Positions 40,026-48,281 of a stretch of 64,000 nt of DNA are shown in pieces. The stretch is taken from assembly GCF_022637555.1 (NCBI RefSeq), contig NZ_CP093342.1, positions 3,286,001 to 3,350,000 of the forward strand. Direction: 5' to 3'. The first letter of the stretch is position 1. Each line of letters starts with the position of its first letter. The notes under the pieces were generated by a model that saw only the letters and a list, made by a program, of their open reading frames with translations, had not been told where the DNA came from and made no database searches. Both the position numbers and the translations under genes were made by a program. The DNA comes from Microbacterium sp. H1-D42. Its GTDB lineage: Bacteria; Actinomycetota; Actinomycetes; Actinomycetales; Microbacteriaceae.

Positions 40026-40031
40026 TACTGT
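40026..40031 (+). promoter_or_regulatory. -10 box of the AGCS symporter gene
   Basis: TACTGT ends 5 bases before ATG 40037, setting that start over a longer open frame. Confidence 0.4.
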
Positions 40032-40036
40032 TCCGC

Positions 40037-41497
40037 ATGGACGCACTCAACGACATCGTGCTCTTCCTCGGCGACCGGCTGTGGACGTTCGCGGTGCTGC
40101 CCATCGTGGTCATCCTCGGCGTGTACTTCACGCTCCGATCCGGCGTGGTGCAGTTCCGGCTCATCCCCGAGATGTTCCGCACGCTCACCGATCGCACGCC
40201 GACGGATGCCGATGGCAAGCCCCAGTCAGTGTCGGCGTTCCAGGCGTTCACGATCTCGGCAGCATCCCGCGTCGGCGTCGGCAACATCGCCGGCGTCGGC
40301 ACCGCAATCGCGATCGGCGGACCCGGCGCGGTGTTCTGGATGTGGACCATGGCGTTCATCGGCGGCGCCTCGAGCTTCATCGAGTCGACGCTCGGCCAGA
40401 TGTTCAAGGTGCGCGACGCCGACGGCTTCCGCGGCGGTCCCGCGTATTACATGCAGCACGGACTGAAGGCCCGGTGGATGGGCGTGCTGTTCGCCGTCAT
40501 CCTCATCGTCTGCTTCCCCTTCGCGTTCAGCTCGCTGCAGGCCAACACCATCAGCGCGACCGTCTCGTCGAGCTTCGGCGGAGATGTCGGCTGGATCCCG
40601 TGGGTGGTCGGCATCGCACTCGCGGTGCTCACGGCGCTGGTGATCTTCGGCGGCGTGCGCCGGATCGCGAGCGTGACCCAGGCCGTCGTCCCGGCGATGG
40701 CGCTGCTGTACCTGCTGGTGGGCCTCGTGATCGTGGCGATGAACATCGAGCGCCTGCCAGAGGTGTTCGCCTCGATCTACACCCAGGCGTTCGGGTTCAA
40801 CGAGGTCGTGGGCGCGGCGCTGGGCACGATCATCATGACCGGCGTGAAGCGCGGCATGTTCTCGAACGAGGCCGGCCTCGGCTCTGCCCCCAACGCCGGC
40901 GCGAGCGCCGCCGTCACCCACCCCGTCAAACAGGGCCTCGTGCAGACGCTCGGCGTCTACTTCGACACCTTCCTGGTGTGCTCGATCACGGCGTTCATCA
41001 TCCTCGTCGCGACACCCGACCTGGCCGGCGCCGAGCGCGGCATCGGACTCACCCAGAATGCGATCGTGAGCAGTCTCGGCGAGTGGTCGAACGTGCTGCT
41101 CAGCGTCATCATCTTCCTGCTCGCGTTCAGCTCGATCCTCGGCAACTACTACTACGGCGAATCGAACATCGAGTTCATCACCACCAAGCGCAGCGTGCTG
41201 ACCTCGTACCGGGTGCTGGCCGTCGTCGCGATCCTGGTGGGCTCGGTCGCCTCGGCCGACCTGATCTGGAACACCGCCGACGGCATCATGGGACTGATGG
41301 CGCTGGTGAACCTCGTCGCGATCGCCCTGTTGTCCGGGATCGCGTTCAAGCTGCTGCGCGACTACCTCGAACAGCGGCGAGCGGGACTCGACCCGGTGTT
41401 CACCAGAGAGCGGATGCCCGATGTCACAGGCATCCAGTGCTGGGAGGACGAGCTCAGCGTCACCGGGCCGATCCCGGTGCAGGGCCGCAGGCGCTGA
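40037..41497 (+). CDS. Alanine/glycine:cation symporter (AGCS family)
   Basis: A 486-residue carrier with about 11 helices. SRVGVGNIAGVGTAIAIGGP followed by GAVFWMW is the AGCS signature, and GVKRGMFSNEAGLGSAPNAG with THPVKQGLVQ completes it. Family members import alanine or glycine with sodium. The C-terminal 50 residues are hydrophilic. It appears to be a single-gene unit; its 3' flank carries the repeat cluster that precedes trkH. Confidence 0.93.
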   Translation: MDALNDIVLFLGDRLWTFAVLPIVVILGVYFTLRSGVVQFRLIPEMFRTLTDRTPTDADGKPQSVSAFQAFTISAASRVGVGNIAGVGTAIAIGGPGAVFWMWTMAFIGGASSFIESTLGQMFKVRDADGFRGGPAYYMQHGLKARWMGVLFAVILIVCFPFAFSSLQANTISATVSSSFGGDVGWIPWVVGIALAVLTALVIFGGVRRIASVTQAVVPAMALLYLLVGLVIVAMNIERLPEVFASIYTQAFGFNEVVGAALGTIIMTGVKRGMFSNEAGLGSAPNAGASAAVTHPVKQGLVQTLGVYFDTFLVCSITAFIILVATPDLAGAERGIGLTQNAIVSSLGEWSNVLLSVIIFLLAFSSILGNYYYGESNIEFITTKRSVLTSYRVLAVVAILVGSVASADLIWNTADGIMGLMALVNLVAIALLSGIAFKLLRDYLEQRRAGLDPVFTRERMPDVTGIQCWEDELSVTGPIPVQGRRR

Positions 41498-41509
41498 AAG
41501 CGCCGTGGC

Positions 41510-41563
41510 GTGAGGATTCCGTGAGGATCCGGGCGAAAGGCGTGGGTTTTACGTGAGGGTGCC
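41510..41563 (+). promoter_or_regulatory. Four GTGAGGAT-type units on an 11-base period upstream of trkH
   Basis: Units GTGAGGATTCC (41510), GTGAGGATCCG (41521), GTGGGTTTTAC (41542) and GTGAGGGTGCC (41553) form two tandem pairs. An 11-base direct-repeat period is characteristic of OmpR/PhoB-family response-regulator sites. A related GTGAGGATCGG lies upstream of kdp. Confidence 0.6.
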
Positions 41564-41585
41564 GGCCCCCATGCGGAGACGCGAG

Positions 41586-41591
41586 TAACGT
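41586..41591 (+). promoter_or_regulatory. -10 box of trkH
   Basis: TAACGT ends 6 bases before the trkH GTG. Confidence 0.45.
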
Positions 41592-41597
41592 CGGCAA

Positions 41598-42998
41598 GTG
41601 CCTTCTGAGACCACCGATCCGCCTGCAGCTGTGCGGCTGCGCCCGCGCAGCCCGACCCGGCCGCGCCCGCGGCGACGGCACCTCGCACCGGCGCAGGCCA
41701 TCACGACGGGATTCGGCACGACGATCGCCATCGGCACTGTACTGCTGATGCTGCCGATCTCCTCGGCGAAGGGCGCGTGGACGGGCTTCGTCGACGCCCT
41801 GTTCACGGCGACGTCGGCCGTGTGCGTGACGGGACTCATCGTCGTCGACACCCCGCAGTTCTGGAGCCCCTTCGGCAAAGTCGTGATCCTGCTGCTGATC
41901 CAGCTCGGCGGGCTCGGGATCATGCTCTTCGCGTCGCTGATCGGCATGGCGCTGGCCCGCAAGCTCTCGGTGCGTACGCGGATCATCACCGGCACAGAGA
42001 CGAAGACGGCCGGCAGCGGCGACATGAAGCGGGTGGCCACCGGCATCCTGTTGACCACTCTGACGATCGAGGCGGTCGTCGCCGCGCTGCTGTTCCTGCG
42101 CTTCCTCACCGGCTACGGCTACGACGTGGGCAGCGCGACCTGGCATGCCGTGTTCCACGCCGTGTCGTCGTTCAACAACGCCGGATTCGCCCTGTACAGC
42201 GACAGCCTGATGGGATTCGTGTCCGACCCGTGGATCTGCCTGCCGATCTGCGCCGCCATCATCCTCGGTGGGCTCGGGTTCCCTGTGCTTCGTCAGTTGC
42301 GCAAGGAGTTCCGTCGCCCGCTGCACTGGTCGATGAACACCCGCATCGTGCTGTGGGCGACGATGGCGCTTCTGCTGCTCGGCACGGTGTATGTCGTCGC
42401 CATCGAGTGGGACAATCCCCGCACCCTCGGCGCCTTGGACCCCGGATCGAGGATCCTCGCGGGGTTCTTCCACGCTGTGCAGTCGCGTACGGCTGGATTC
42501 AACTCCGTCGACACTTCGCAGCTGCATGACGAGACCTGGCTCGGCACTGACGTGCTGATGTTCATCGGTGGTGGCCCCGCCGGAACCGCCGGAGGCATCA
42601 AGGTCACGACCTTCGCCGTGCTGTTCTTCATCATGCTCACCGAGCTGCGCGGCGGCACTGCCGTGAACGTGTTCGGGAAGCGGCTCTCGCGGGCCGTGCA
42701 CCGTGAGGCGATCACCGTCGTGATCATGGCGATCGGCGCGATCATGGCAGCGGTGATCGCCATCCTCGCCATCACCGATCTCGACCTGGACCGTGTGCTC
42801 TTCGAGGTGGTCTCGGCGTTCGGCACGGTGGGGATGTCGACGGGCATCACCGCTGATCTGCCCGCCGCCGGCCAGCTGATCCTCGTGCTGCTGATGTTCC
42901 TCGGCCGTCTCGGCCCACTGACTCTCGGGTCGGCGCTCGCCCTGCGCGAGCGCGCAACCGCCTACGAGCTCCCCAAAGAACGTCCTGCCATCGGATGA
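41598..42998 (+). CDS. Potassium uptake protein, TrkH/KtrB family
   Basis: A 466-residue potassium translocating subunit. The four pore-loop filters are visible: SAVCVTGL, SSFNNAGF, QSRTAGFNS and SAFGTVGMSTG, each with the conserved glycine. The length and short loops are closer to KtrB than to E. coli TrkH. The N-terminal 35 residues are Arg/Pro-rich and cytosolic. It starts with GTG, leaderless type. It forms an operon with the TrkA/KtrA-type gene 32 bases downstream, and upstream repeats suggest shared control with kdp. Confidence 0.93.
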   Translation: MPSETTDPPAAVRLRPRSPTRPRPRRRHLAPAQAITTGFGTTIAIGTVLLMLPISSAKGAWTGFVDALFTATSAVCVTGLIVVDTPQFWSPFGKVVILLLIQLGGLGIMLFASLIGMALARKLSVRTRIITGTETKTAGSGDMKRVATGILLTTLTIEAVVAALLFLRFLTGYGYDVGSATWHAVFHAVSSFNNAGFALYSDSLMGFVSDPWICLPICAAIILGGLGFPVLRQLRKEFRRPLHWSMNTRIVLWATMALLLLGTVYVVAIEWDNPRTLGALDPGSRILAGFFHAVQSRTAGFNSVDTSQLHDETWLGTDVLMFIGGGPAGTAGGIKVTTFAVLFFIMLTELRGGTAVNVFGKRLSRAVHREAITVVIMAIGAIMAAVIAILAITDLDLDRVLFEVVSAFGTVGMSTGITADLPAAGQLILVLLMFLGRLGPLTLGSALALRERATAYELPKERPAIG

Positions 42999-43030
42999 TC
43001 ATCCGGTGTCGGTGATCGAAAGGACCAAAG

Positions 43031-43726
43031 ATGAACAGATTCCTCTCGTTCGGGCAGGATGCCCGGCGCATCGCCGAGGCCGATTCGGTCGCCGTCATCG
43101 GCCTCGGCCGCTTCGGCACCTCACTCGCCCTCGAGCTGATGGATTCCGGCACCGACGTCCTCGGCATCGACGACGACGAGGAGGTCGTCCAGGCACTCAA
43201 CGGCGCCCTGACGCAGGTGGTGCGCGCCGACGCGACGCGGATGGACGTGCTGCAGCAGCTCACGATCGGCGAGTTCGATCGGGTCGTCGTCGCGATCGGC
43301 AGCGACATCACGGCGTCGATCCTCACGGCATCCCTGTTGCTGCAGCTGAACGTGCCGGTGATCTGGGCGAAGGCCGTCGACGAGCAGCACGGCGCCGTAC
43401 TCCAGCAGCTCGGCGTGCACCGGGTGGTGTACCCGGAGAAGGACATGGGCCGCCGCGTCGCGCACCTCGTCCGCGGCGCGGCCGCCGACTACCTCGAGAT
43501 CGACAAAGGTTTCGCCGTGGTCAAGACCATCGCGCCGCACTTCCTGCATGGCGTCACGCTCGCCTCAGCCGCCGTGCGTCACACGCACGACGTGACGATC
43601 GCCGCCCACCGTGAACCGGATGGTCAGTGGAGCAACGCGCAGGCCGACACCGTGCTGCACGACGGCGATGTGGTGCTCGTCGTCGGTCCGACGAACCAGG
43701 TCGAGCGCTTCGCGCAGCTGCGCTGA
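43031..43726 (+). CDS. Potassium uptake regulatory subunit, TrkA/KtrA family
   Basis: A 231-residue cytosolic ring subunit: RCK_N Rossmann domain with GLGRFG at 24-29 and IDDDEEVV (acidic residue after strand 2), then an RCK_C domain from about 145 (VVKTIAPHFLHGVTLASAAV). It gates the TrkH/KtrB pore in response to nucleotides and often cyclic di-AMP binds the RCK_C domain in relatives. AAAGGA lies about 6 bases before the ATG. Confidence 0.93.
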   Translation: MNRFLSFGQDARRIAEADSVAVIGLGRFGTSLALELMDSGTDVLGIDDDEEVVQALNGALTQVVRADATRMDVLQQLTIGEFDRVVVAIGSDITASILTASLLLQLNVPVIWAKAVDEQHGAVLQQLGVHRVVYPEKDMGRRVAHLVRGAAADYLEIDKGFAVVKTIAPHFLHGVTLASAAVRHTHDVTIAAHREPDGQWSNAQADTVLHDGDVVLVVGPTNQVERFAQLR

Positions 43727-43737
43727 CCTTCGAGGGG

Positions 43738-43752
43738 CTCGGCTCCGCCGAG
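43738..43752 (+). terminator. Small hairpin after the trkA-type gene
   Basis: CTCGGC-tcc-GCCGAG, 12 bases after the stop codon; weak, without T tract. The remaining spacer to 43864 shows no recognisable promoter. Confidence 0.3.
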
Positions 43753-43864
43753 GTCGACCGACCCCCTGGTGCTTCCTCTCGCACGGGAGTAGGTTGTCCC
43801 ACGGAGTGCCGGGAAGTCTGGTCGGCGACGCGTCGTCGTCCGTCGAAACAGGAGCTGCATTCCC

Positions 43865-44785
43865 ATGAACACGATAGATATTCAGGGACTCGACAAGTCT
43901 TTCGGGTCTGTGAAGGCGCTTGACGCCCTCGACCTCACGGTCGCCCCCGGCGAGGTCCGCGGCTTCCTCGGTCCCAACGGCGCGGGCAAGTCGACCACGA
44001 TCCGCGTGCTGCTCGGGCTGCTGCGCGCGGATGCCGGGACGGCCCGGCTGTTCGGCGCTGACCCGTGGGCGACGCCGGCCACGCTGCACCGCAGGCTCGC
44101 CTATGTGCCGGGCGACGTCGCGCTGTGGCCGAATCTCACCGGCGGAGAGGCGATCGACTACCTGTCCCGCCTTCGCGGCAGACCCGACAAGCGGCGCAAG
44201 GCGGAACTGCTCGAACGATTCGAGCTCGACCCCACCAAGAAGGCGCGCACGTATTCCAAGGGGAACCGCCAGAAGGTGGCGCTGGTCGCCGCCCTCGCGA
44301 GCGACGCCGAGCTGTTCATCCTGGATGAGCCGACGAGCGGACTCGACCCGCTCATGGAGGCGGTGTTCACCGAGCAGGTGCGGGAGCTGAAGGCTCAGGG
44401 CACGTCGATCCTGCTGAGCAGCCACATCCTCAGCGAGGTGGAGAAGGTGTGCGACACGGTCACGATCATCCGCGCCGGTCATGCCGTGGAATCGGGAACG
44501 CTGAGCAGCCTGCGCCGCCTCACACGGTCGCGGGTCGTGGCGGTCGTGCCGAGCTATGCCGGCGGCCTCGACGCGCATGAGGGCGTCCACGACCTCGAGG
44601 TCGAGACCGTCGAGGGTGGTACCCGTGTGAGCTTCGACACCGACGATGCGGCATCCGGTGAGGTGCTCACCGCACTCGCCCGCACCGGCCTCATCTCACT
44701 GGTGTCGATGCCGCCGTCGCTGGAGGACCTGTTCATGCGGCACTACGGCGACGAGATCGCCGCTGAGAGCGAGCCGGTGCGATGA
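43865..44785 (+). CDS. ABC transporter ATP-binding protein
   Basis: A 306-residue ATPase: Walker A GPNGAGKST at about 36-44, Walker B LFILDEPTSGLDP, and a His switch in SSHILSEVEKV. The signature loop reads YSKGNRQKV instead of LSGGQ, as in a subgroup of drug/polyketide exporters. The C-terminal 85 residues are an extra domain. ATG 43865 has AGGAG about 8 bases upstream. Its stop overlaps the permease ATG, so the pair is coupled. Confidence 0.93.
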   Translation: MNTIDIQGLDKSFGSVKALDALDLTVAPGEVRGFLGPNGAGKSTTIRVLLGLLRADAGTARLFGADPWATPATLHRRLAYVPGDVALWPNLTGGEAIDYLSRLRGRPDKRRKAELLERFELDPTKKARTYSKGNRQKVALVAALASDAELFILDEPTSGLDPLMEAVFTEQVRELKAQGTSILLSSHILSEVEKVCDTVTIIRAGHAVESGTLSSLRRLTRSRVVAVVPSYAGGLDAHEGVHDLEVETVEGGTRVSFDTDDAASGEVLTALARTGLISLVSMPPSLEDLFMRHYGDEIAAESEPVR

Positions 44786-46440
44786 CCGCCGTGGCGGAGA
44801 CCCGTCGTTCTGCCCACCCGCGTTCCGATCCGCCGCTCGCCGGGCTCGGGCACCTGTGCCGGCACATCGTGCGGCGCGACCGCGTGCGCATGAGCGTGTG
44901 GGCTGCGTCCATGACGCTGTTCGTGGTCTATTTCACGTTCGCGCTCACCAACGTGTTCGACGAGCAGGCGATGGCCGCGCGCGGCGCGGTGATGTCGACG
45001 CCGAGCGGCATCGTGATGGGTGGCCCCGGCTACGGCCTGGACGATTACACGCCGTCCGTCGCGATGGCGAACGAGGGCATCACCTGGCTGGTGCTGTCGA
45101 TGGCGATCATGTGCATCCTGCACGTCGTGCGCCACACCCGCGCCGGTGAGGAGGACGGTACGTCCGAGCTGGTCCGCGCGAGCAACGTCGGCCGCCACAC
45201 CGCGGCGGTCGCAGCCATGCTGACGCTCACGGTGCACCTGTTGATCATCGCGGTGCTGTGCGCCGGCGGCATGATCCTGGTCGGCGAGGATGTGCCCGTC
45301 GAGGATGCGTTCGCGATGATGCTCGGCAGTGTGCTGGCCGCCCTCGTGTTCGGCGCCGTCGCTCTGGTGGCGTCTCAGGTCACCGCTCACTCCCGCGGCG
45401 CCACCGGTGTCTCGCTGATGGTGTTCGCCGTCGCATTCGTGGTGCGTGCCGCGGGCGACATGCAGCAGACAGGTGGCTCAGCCCTGTCTTGGTTCTCGCC
45501 GATCGCCTGGGCGCAGCAGATGCGCGCGTTCGTCGATCTGCGGTGGTGGCCGTTGATCCTTCCGGTCGTCACGACCGTCGTGCTCCTGTTCGCGGCAGCG
45601 CTGCTCGCCCGCCGTCGCGACTTCGGCGCCGGCCTCATGGCCGGTCGGCCGGGGCCCGCCGACGCCGGTGCCGCATTGCGGTCACCGTTCGCGCTGGCCT
45701 GGACACAGCAGCGAGCCGCGATGATCTGGACCGCCCTCGTGACCGGTGGCCTCTGGTACGGATCCGGCACGATGATGTCGACGCTCAACGACATGGTGGC
45801 CGATCTGGTCGAGGACAACCCCGTGCTGGCCGCGCTGTTCGGAGACGACTCGTCGGCGTTCACGACGTCCTTCCTCGCCGCGATGGTGTTGTTCATCTCT
45901 CTCGCCGCCGGGGCGTACGCCATCGTGATGGGGCAGCGGCCGAAGACCGAGGAGTCGTCGGGGCGGCTGGAGCTGGCCCTGTCGACACCGGTCGGCCGCT
46001 CGCGGTGGTTGGCCGCGCAACTGGTGATGGCTGCGATCGGCACTCTGGTGGTGCTCGCAGTCTCGGTGTTCGGCATGTGGGCCGGAGCCGCCCAGGTCGG
46101 CATCGAGGATCCGACCCTGGGCGACTTCGCCGTGGTGTGGGTCTCGTACGCGGCGGGTGTGCTGGTGCTGCTCGCACTGACCGCTGCGCTGTACGGCTGG
46201 GCCCCGCGCGCGACAGGGCTCGGCTGGGCGCTGCTGGCGTTCATCTTCATCGCCGACTTCTTCGGCCCGCTGTTCGACCTGCCGGAGTGGCTGCAGGGCG
46301 TCTCGCCCTTCTACTGGACGCCCGACGCATTCGGCGATGATGCCGAGATGTGGGGCGTGCTGGGAGTGACGGGGGTCGCGGCGGCGCTCTTCGCCGCCGC
46401 GTTCTGGGGCTTCCGGCGTCGTGACGTGATCAGCACCTGA
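44782..46440 (+). CDS. ABC-2 type exporter permease (polyketide antibiotic exporter-like)
   Basis: A 552-residue membrane protein with about 12 helices in two similar halves, matching COG3559-type exporters of polyketide antibiotics. The first half has FVVYFTFALTNVFDEQAM and the second ERP-like IVMGQRPKTEESSGRLEL, the repeated E..G..E(L/V) element of these permeases. It starts inside the ATPase stop (ATGA) and its own stop overlaps the glycosyltransferase ATG. The substrate is unknown; antibiotics or glycolipids are plausible. Confidence 0.85.
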   Translation: MTAVAETRRSAHPRSDPPLAGLGHLCRHIVRRDRVRMSVWAASMTLFVVYFTFALTNVFDEQAMAARGAVMSTPSGIVMGGPGYGLDDYTPSVAMANEGITWLVLSMAIMCILHVVRHTRAGEEDGTSELVRASNVGRHTAAVAAMLTLTVHLLIIAVLCAGGMILVGEDVPVEDAFAMMLGSVLAALVFGAVALVASQVTAHSRGATGVSLMVFAVAFVVRAAGDMQQTGGSALSWFSPIAWAQQMRAFVDLRWWPLILPVVTTVVLLFAAALLARRRDFGAGLMAGRPGPADAGAALRSPFALAWTQQRAAMIWTALVTGGLWYGSGTMMSTLNDMVADLVEDNPVLAALFGDDSSAFTTSFLAAMVLFISLAAGAYAIVMGQRPKTEESSGRLELALSTPVGRSRWLAAQLVMAAIGTLVVLAVSVFGMWAGAAQVGIEDPTLGDFAVVWVSYAAGVLVLLALTAALYGWAPRATGLGWALLAFIFIADFFGPLFDLPEWLQGVSPFYWTPDAFGDDAEMWGVLGVTGVAAALFAAAFWGFRRRDVIST

Positions 46441-47684
46441 TGCGCGCACTCATCATCACCTTCGGCACCCGCGGCGATGTCGAGCCGTATCTCGCCCTCG
46501 CCCAGCGTCTGCGGTCGGAGGGCCACGACGCGATCCTGTGTGCTCCCGAGGTGTACCGTGCCGACGCCGTGCGCAGCGGTGTCGGCTTCGAGGCCGCCGG
46601 CACGTGGATGCATGACCTGGTCCGCAATGGGATGACGACGGCATCCGGTCCGATCGAGGTCGCTCGAGCGGCACGCCGGATGACCGCCGCGATGAGGGCA
46701 TCCCTTGTGGAGCAGTGGGATGCCGCGCAGCGGACCGATCCGACGATCATCCTCGCGCACCCGAAGGCCCTCGGCGGTTTCCACATCGCCGAGCGGTTGG
46801 GCGTTCCGTTCGTGGCCTCCTTGCCGCTGCCGTTCCTCACCCCGACGGGCGAGTTCCCGATCCCGTTCCTCACGGGTCGCCACTCGGCCGGCTGGAACCG
46901 CGCGACCTACCAGTTCAACCGGTTCACGGCGATCGCCTACGGCGGCATGATCAATCGGTTTCGGACGAAACTGCTCGGGCTGGATCGGGCAAGTCGCTTC
47001 AGTGACTTCCTGAATCACGACGGCATCCCCGTTCCCGTGCTCTACCCGATCAGCCCCGCTGTCGTCCCGCGCCCGCGCGACTACCCGGAGTCCGCCCACC
47101 TGACCGGGTACTGGTTTCGTTCACCGGATGTCGAGGCGCCCCTCCCCGACGAGGTGTCGGCGTTCATCGACGGCACCACACCGGTCGTCTACGCGGGCTT
47201 CGGCAGCATGGGCTTCGGCAAGCACGCCGAGGAACGCGGGCGGATCGTGCTCGATGCCGTCAGATCGGCCGGGGCACGCGCCATCGTCGCGCGCGGGTGG
47301 GGTGGGCTCCAGGCGGCGCAGTCCGACGACGTCCTGGTCGTCGACGAGGTGCCGCACGAACTGCTGTTCCCCCGCGTCAGCGCCGTCGTCCACCACGGCG
47401 GCTCCGGCACCACCGCAGCAGGACTCCGTGCCGGCCGCCCGACGCTGATCTGCCCGGTTCTCGGCGATCAGCCGTTCTGGGGCGACCGCGTCCACGCACT
47501 CGGCGCGGGCCCCCGCCCGCTGCCGATGAGGAAGCTCCGCATCGAATCGCTCACCGAAAGGCTGACGGATCTGCTCTCCGACGCGCGGTACGCCGCACAC
47601 GCGGGCGAACTCGGCGAGCGGATCCGCGGCGAAGACGGCACCGGAACGGCGGTTCGCATCCTGGGGCGGATCGAATCGACCTGA
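46440..47684 (+). CDS. GT28/MGT-like glycosyltransferase
   Basis: A 414-residue GT-B fold enzyme. The N-terminal MRALIITFGTRGDVEPYLAL and the C-terminal VVHHGGSGTTAAGLRAGRP followed by DQPFWGDRVHALG are hallmarks of sterol glucosyltransferases and macrolide/glycopeptide glycosyltransferases. The donor is a UDP- or TDP-sugar; the acceptor is unknown. Its ATG overlaps the permease stop (TGATG), so a coupled exporter-glycosyltransferase unit is evident. Glycosylation and export of one hydrophobic compound (own lipid or foreign antibiotic) is the simplest reading. Confidence 0.9.
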   Translation: MRALIITFGTRGDVEPYLALAQRLRSEGHDAILCAPEVYRADAVRSGVGFEAAGTWMHDLVRNGMTTASGPIEVARAARRMTAAMRASLVEQWDAAQRTDPTIILAHPKALGGFHIAERLGVPFVASLPLPFLTPTGEFPIPFLTGRHSAGWNRATYQFNRFTAIAYGGMINRFRTKLLGLDRASRFSDFLNHDGIPVPVLYPISPAVVPRPRDYPESAHLTGYWFRSPDVEAPLPDEVSAFIDGTTPVVYAGFGSMGFGKHAEERGRIVLDAVRSAGARAIVARGWGGLQAAQSDDVLVVDEVPHELLFPRVSAVVHHGGSGTTAAGLRAGRPTLICPVLGDQPFWGDRVHALGAGPRPLPMRKLRIESLTERLTDLLSDARYAAHAGELGERIRGEDGTGTAVRILGRIEST

Positions 47685-47731
47685 ACGACCCGTGTGTGAG
47701 ACCGGGTGCCGGACTTTCCCCACTGACGACA

Positions 47732-47766
47732 GAACCGGCCGGGAGCGTGATGCTCCCGACCGGTTC
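47732..47766. terminator. Bidirectional hairpin terminator
   Basis: GAACCGG-c-CGGGAGC pairs with GCTCCCG-a-CCGGTTC around a 5-base loop, with a single mismatch. It lies between the convergent glycosyltransferase and cold-shock genes. Confidence 0.75.
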
Positions 47767-47785
47767 GGTTCGTTGCGAGCCGCGC

Positions 47786-47989
47786 TCAGAGAGGGCGGAT
47801 GTTCGCAGCCTGCATGCCCTTGGGGCCGCGCTCCGGGTCGAACTCGACCTTCTGGTTCTCGGTGAGCTCCTTGAAGCCCGAACCGGTTATCGCCGAGAAG
47901 TGCGCGAACAGGTCGGCAGACCCGTCGTCGGGGGCGATGAAGCCGAAGCCCTTTTCGGAGTTGAACCATTTCACAGTGCCAGTGGCCAT
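47786..47989 (-). CDS. Cold-shock protein (CspA family)
   Basis: A 67-residue CSD protein, [17 protein letters not shown] with RNP1 (KGFGFI) and RNP2-like DLFAHFSAI. It binds single-stranded RNA/DNA as a chaperone. The length is standard. A leader of 100 or more bases with an inverted repeat (48076-48105) lies upstream, as is common for cold-shock genes whose mRNA folds in response to temperature. Confidence 0.95.
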   Translation of the reverse strand: MATGTVKWFNSEKGFGFIAPDDGSADLFAHFSAITGSGFKELTENQKVEFDPERGPKGMQAANIRPL

Positions 47990-48075
47990 GTGCTTCTCTT
48001 TCTGTTGATGTGGCCGTCAAGCGGCCCGTGCCTGGCCGGATCATCCGATCGGGCGAGTTCTAGTTGATGGTGCCG

Positions 48076-48105
48076 GCCGATCGACGCGGAAGCGCTTCGA
48101 TCGGC
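48076..48105 (-). other. Inverted repeat in the presumed csp leader
   Basis: GCCGATCGA and TCGATCGGC are separated by 12 bases. If the csp transcript starts upstream of this point it would form a stem about 90 bases before the start codon. The rest of 47990-48191 shows nothing else recognisable. Confidence 0.4.
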
Positions 48106-48191
48106 GAGCTGGGATCCTGGCCGCGGCACTCATACGCGGGGAGAAGATCGGGAAGGTGCCACGTTCGACGGGGCCCAGCGGGCGGACTGGG

Positions 48192-48217
48192 AGTGAACCT
48201 CTGAACAGAGGTTCACT
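48192..48217. promoter_or_regulatory. 26-bp palindrome upstream of the M20 amidohydrolase gene
   Basis: AGTGAACCTCTG-aa-CAGAGGTTCACT has perfect 12-base arms. It lies 53 bases before the -10 box of the M20 gene and between it and the csp leader. It is probably the site of an unlinked dimeric repressor (TetR, GntR or MarR type). Confidence 0.6.
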
Positions 48218-48269
48218 CAAGGATACCGCGCTCGGCTGGGAAGTCGTCCGGACGCCGGATGCCAGTGGC

Positions 48270-48275
48270 TATGCT
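48270..48275 (+). promoter_or_regulatory. -10 box of the M20 amidohydrolase gene
   Basis: TATGCT ends 6 bases before ATG 48282, which selects that start over upstream in-frame GTG codons. Confidence 0.45.
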
Positions 48276-48281
48276 CTGGTC

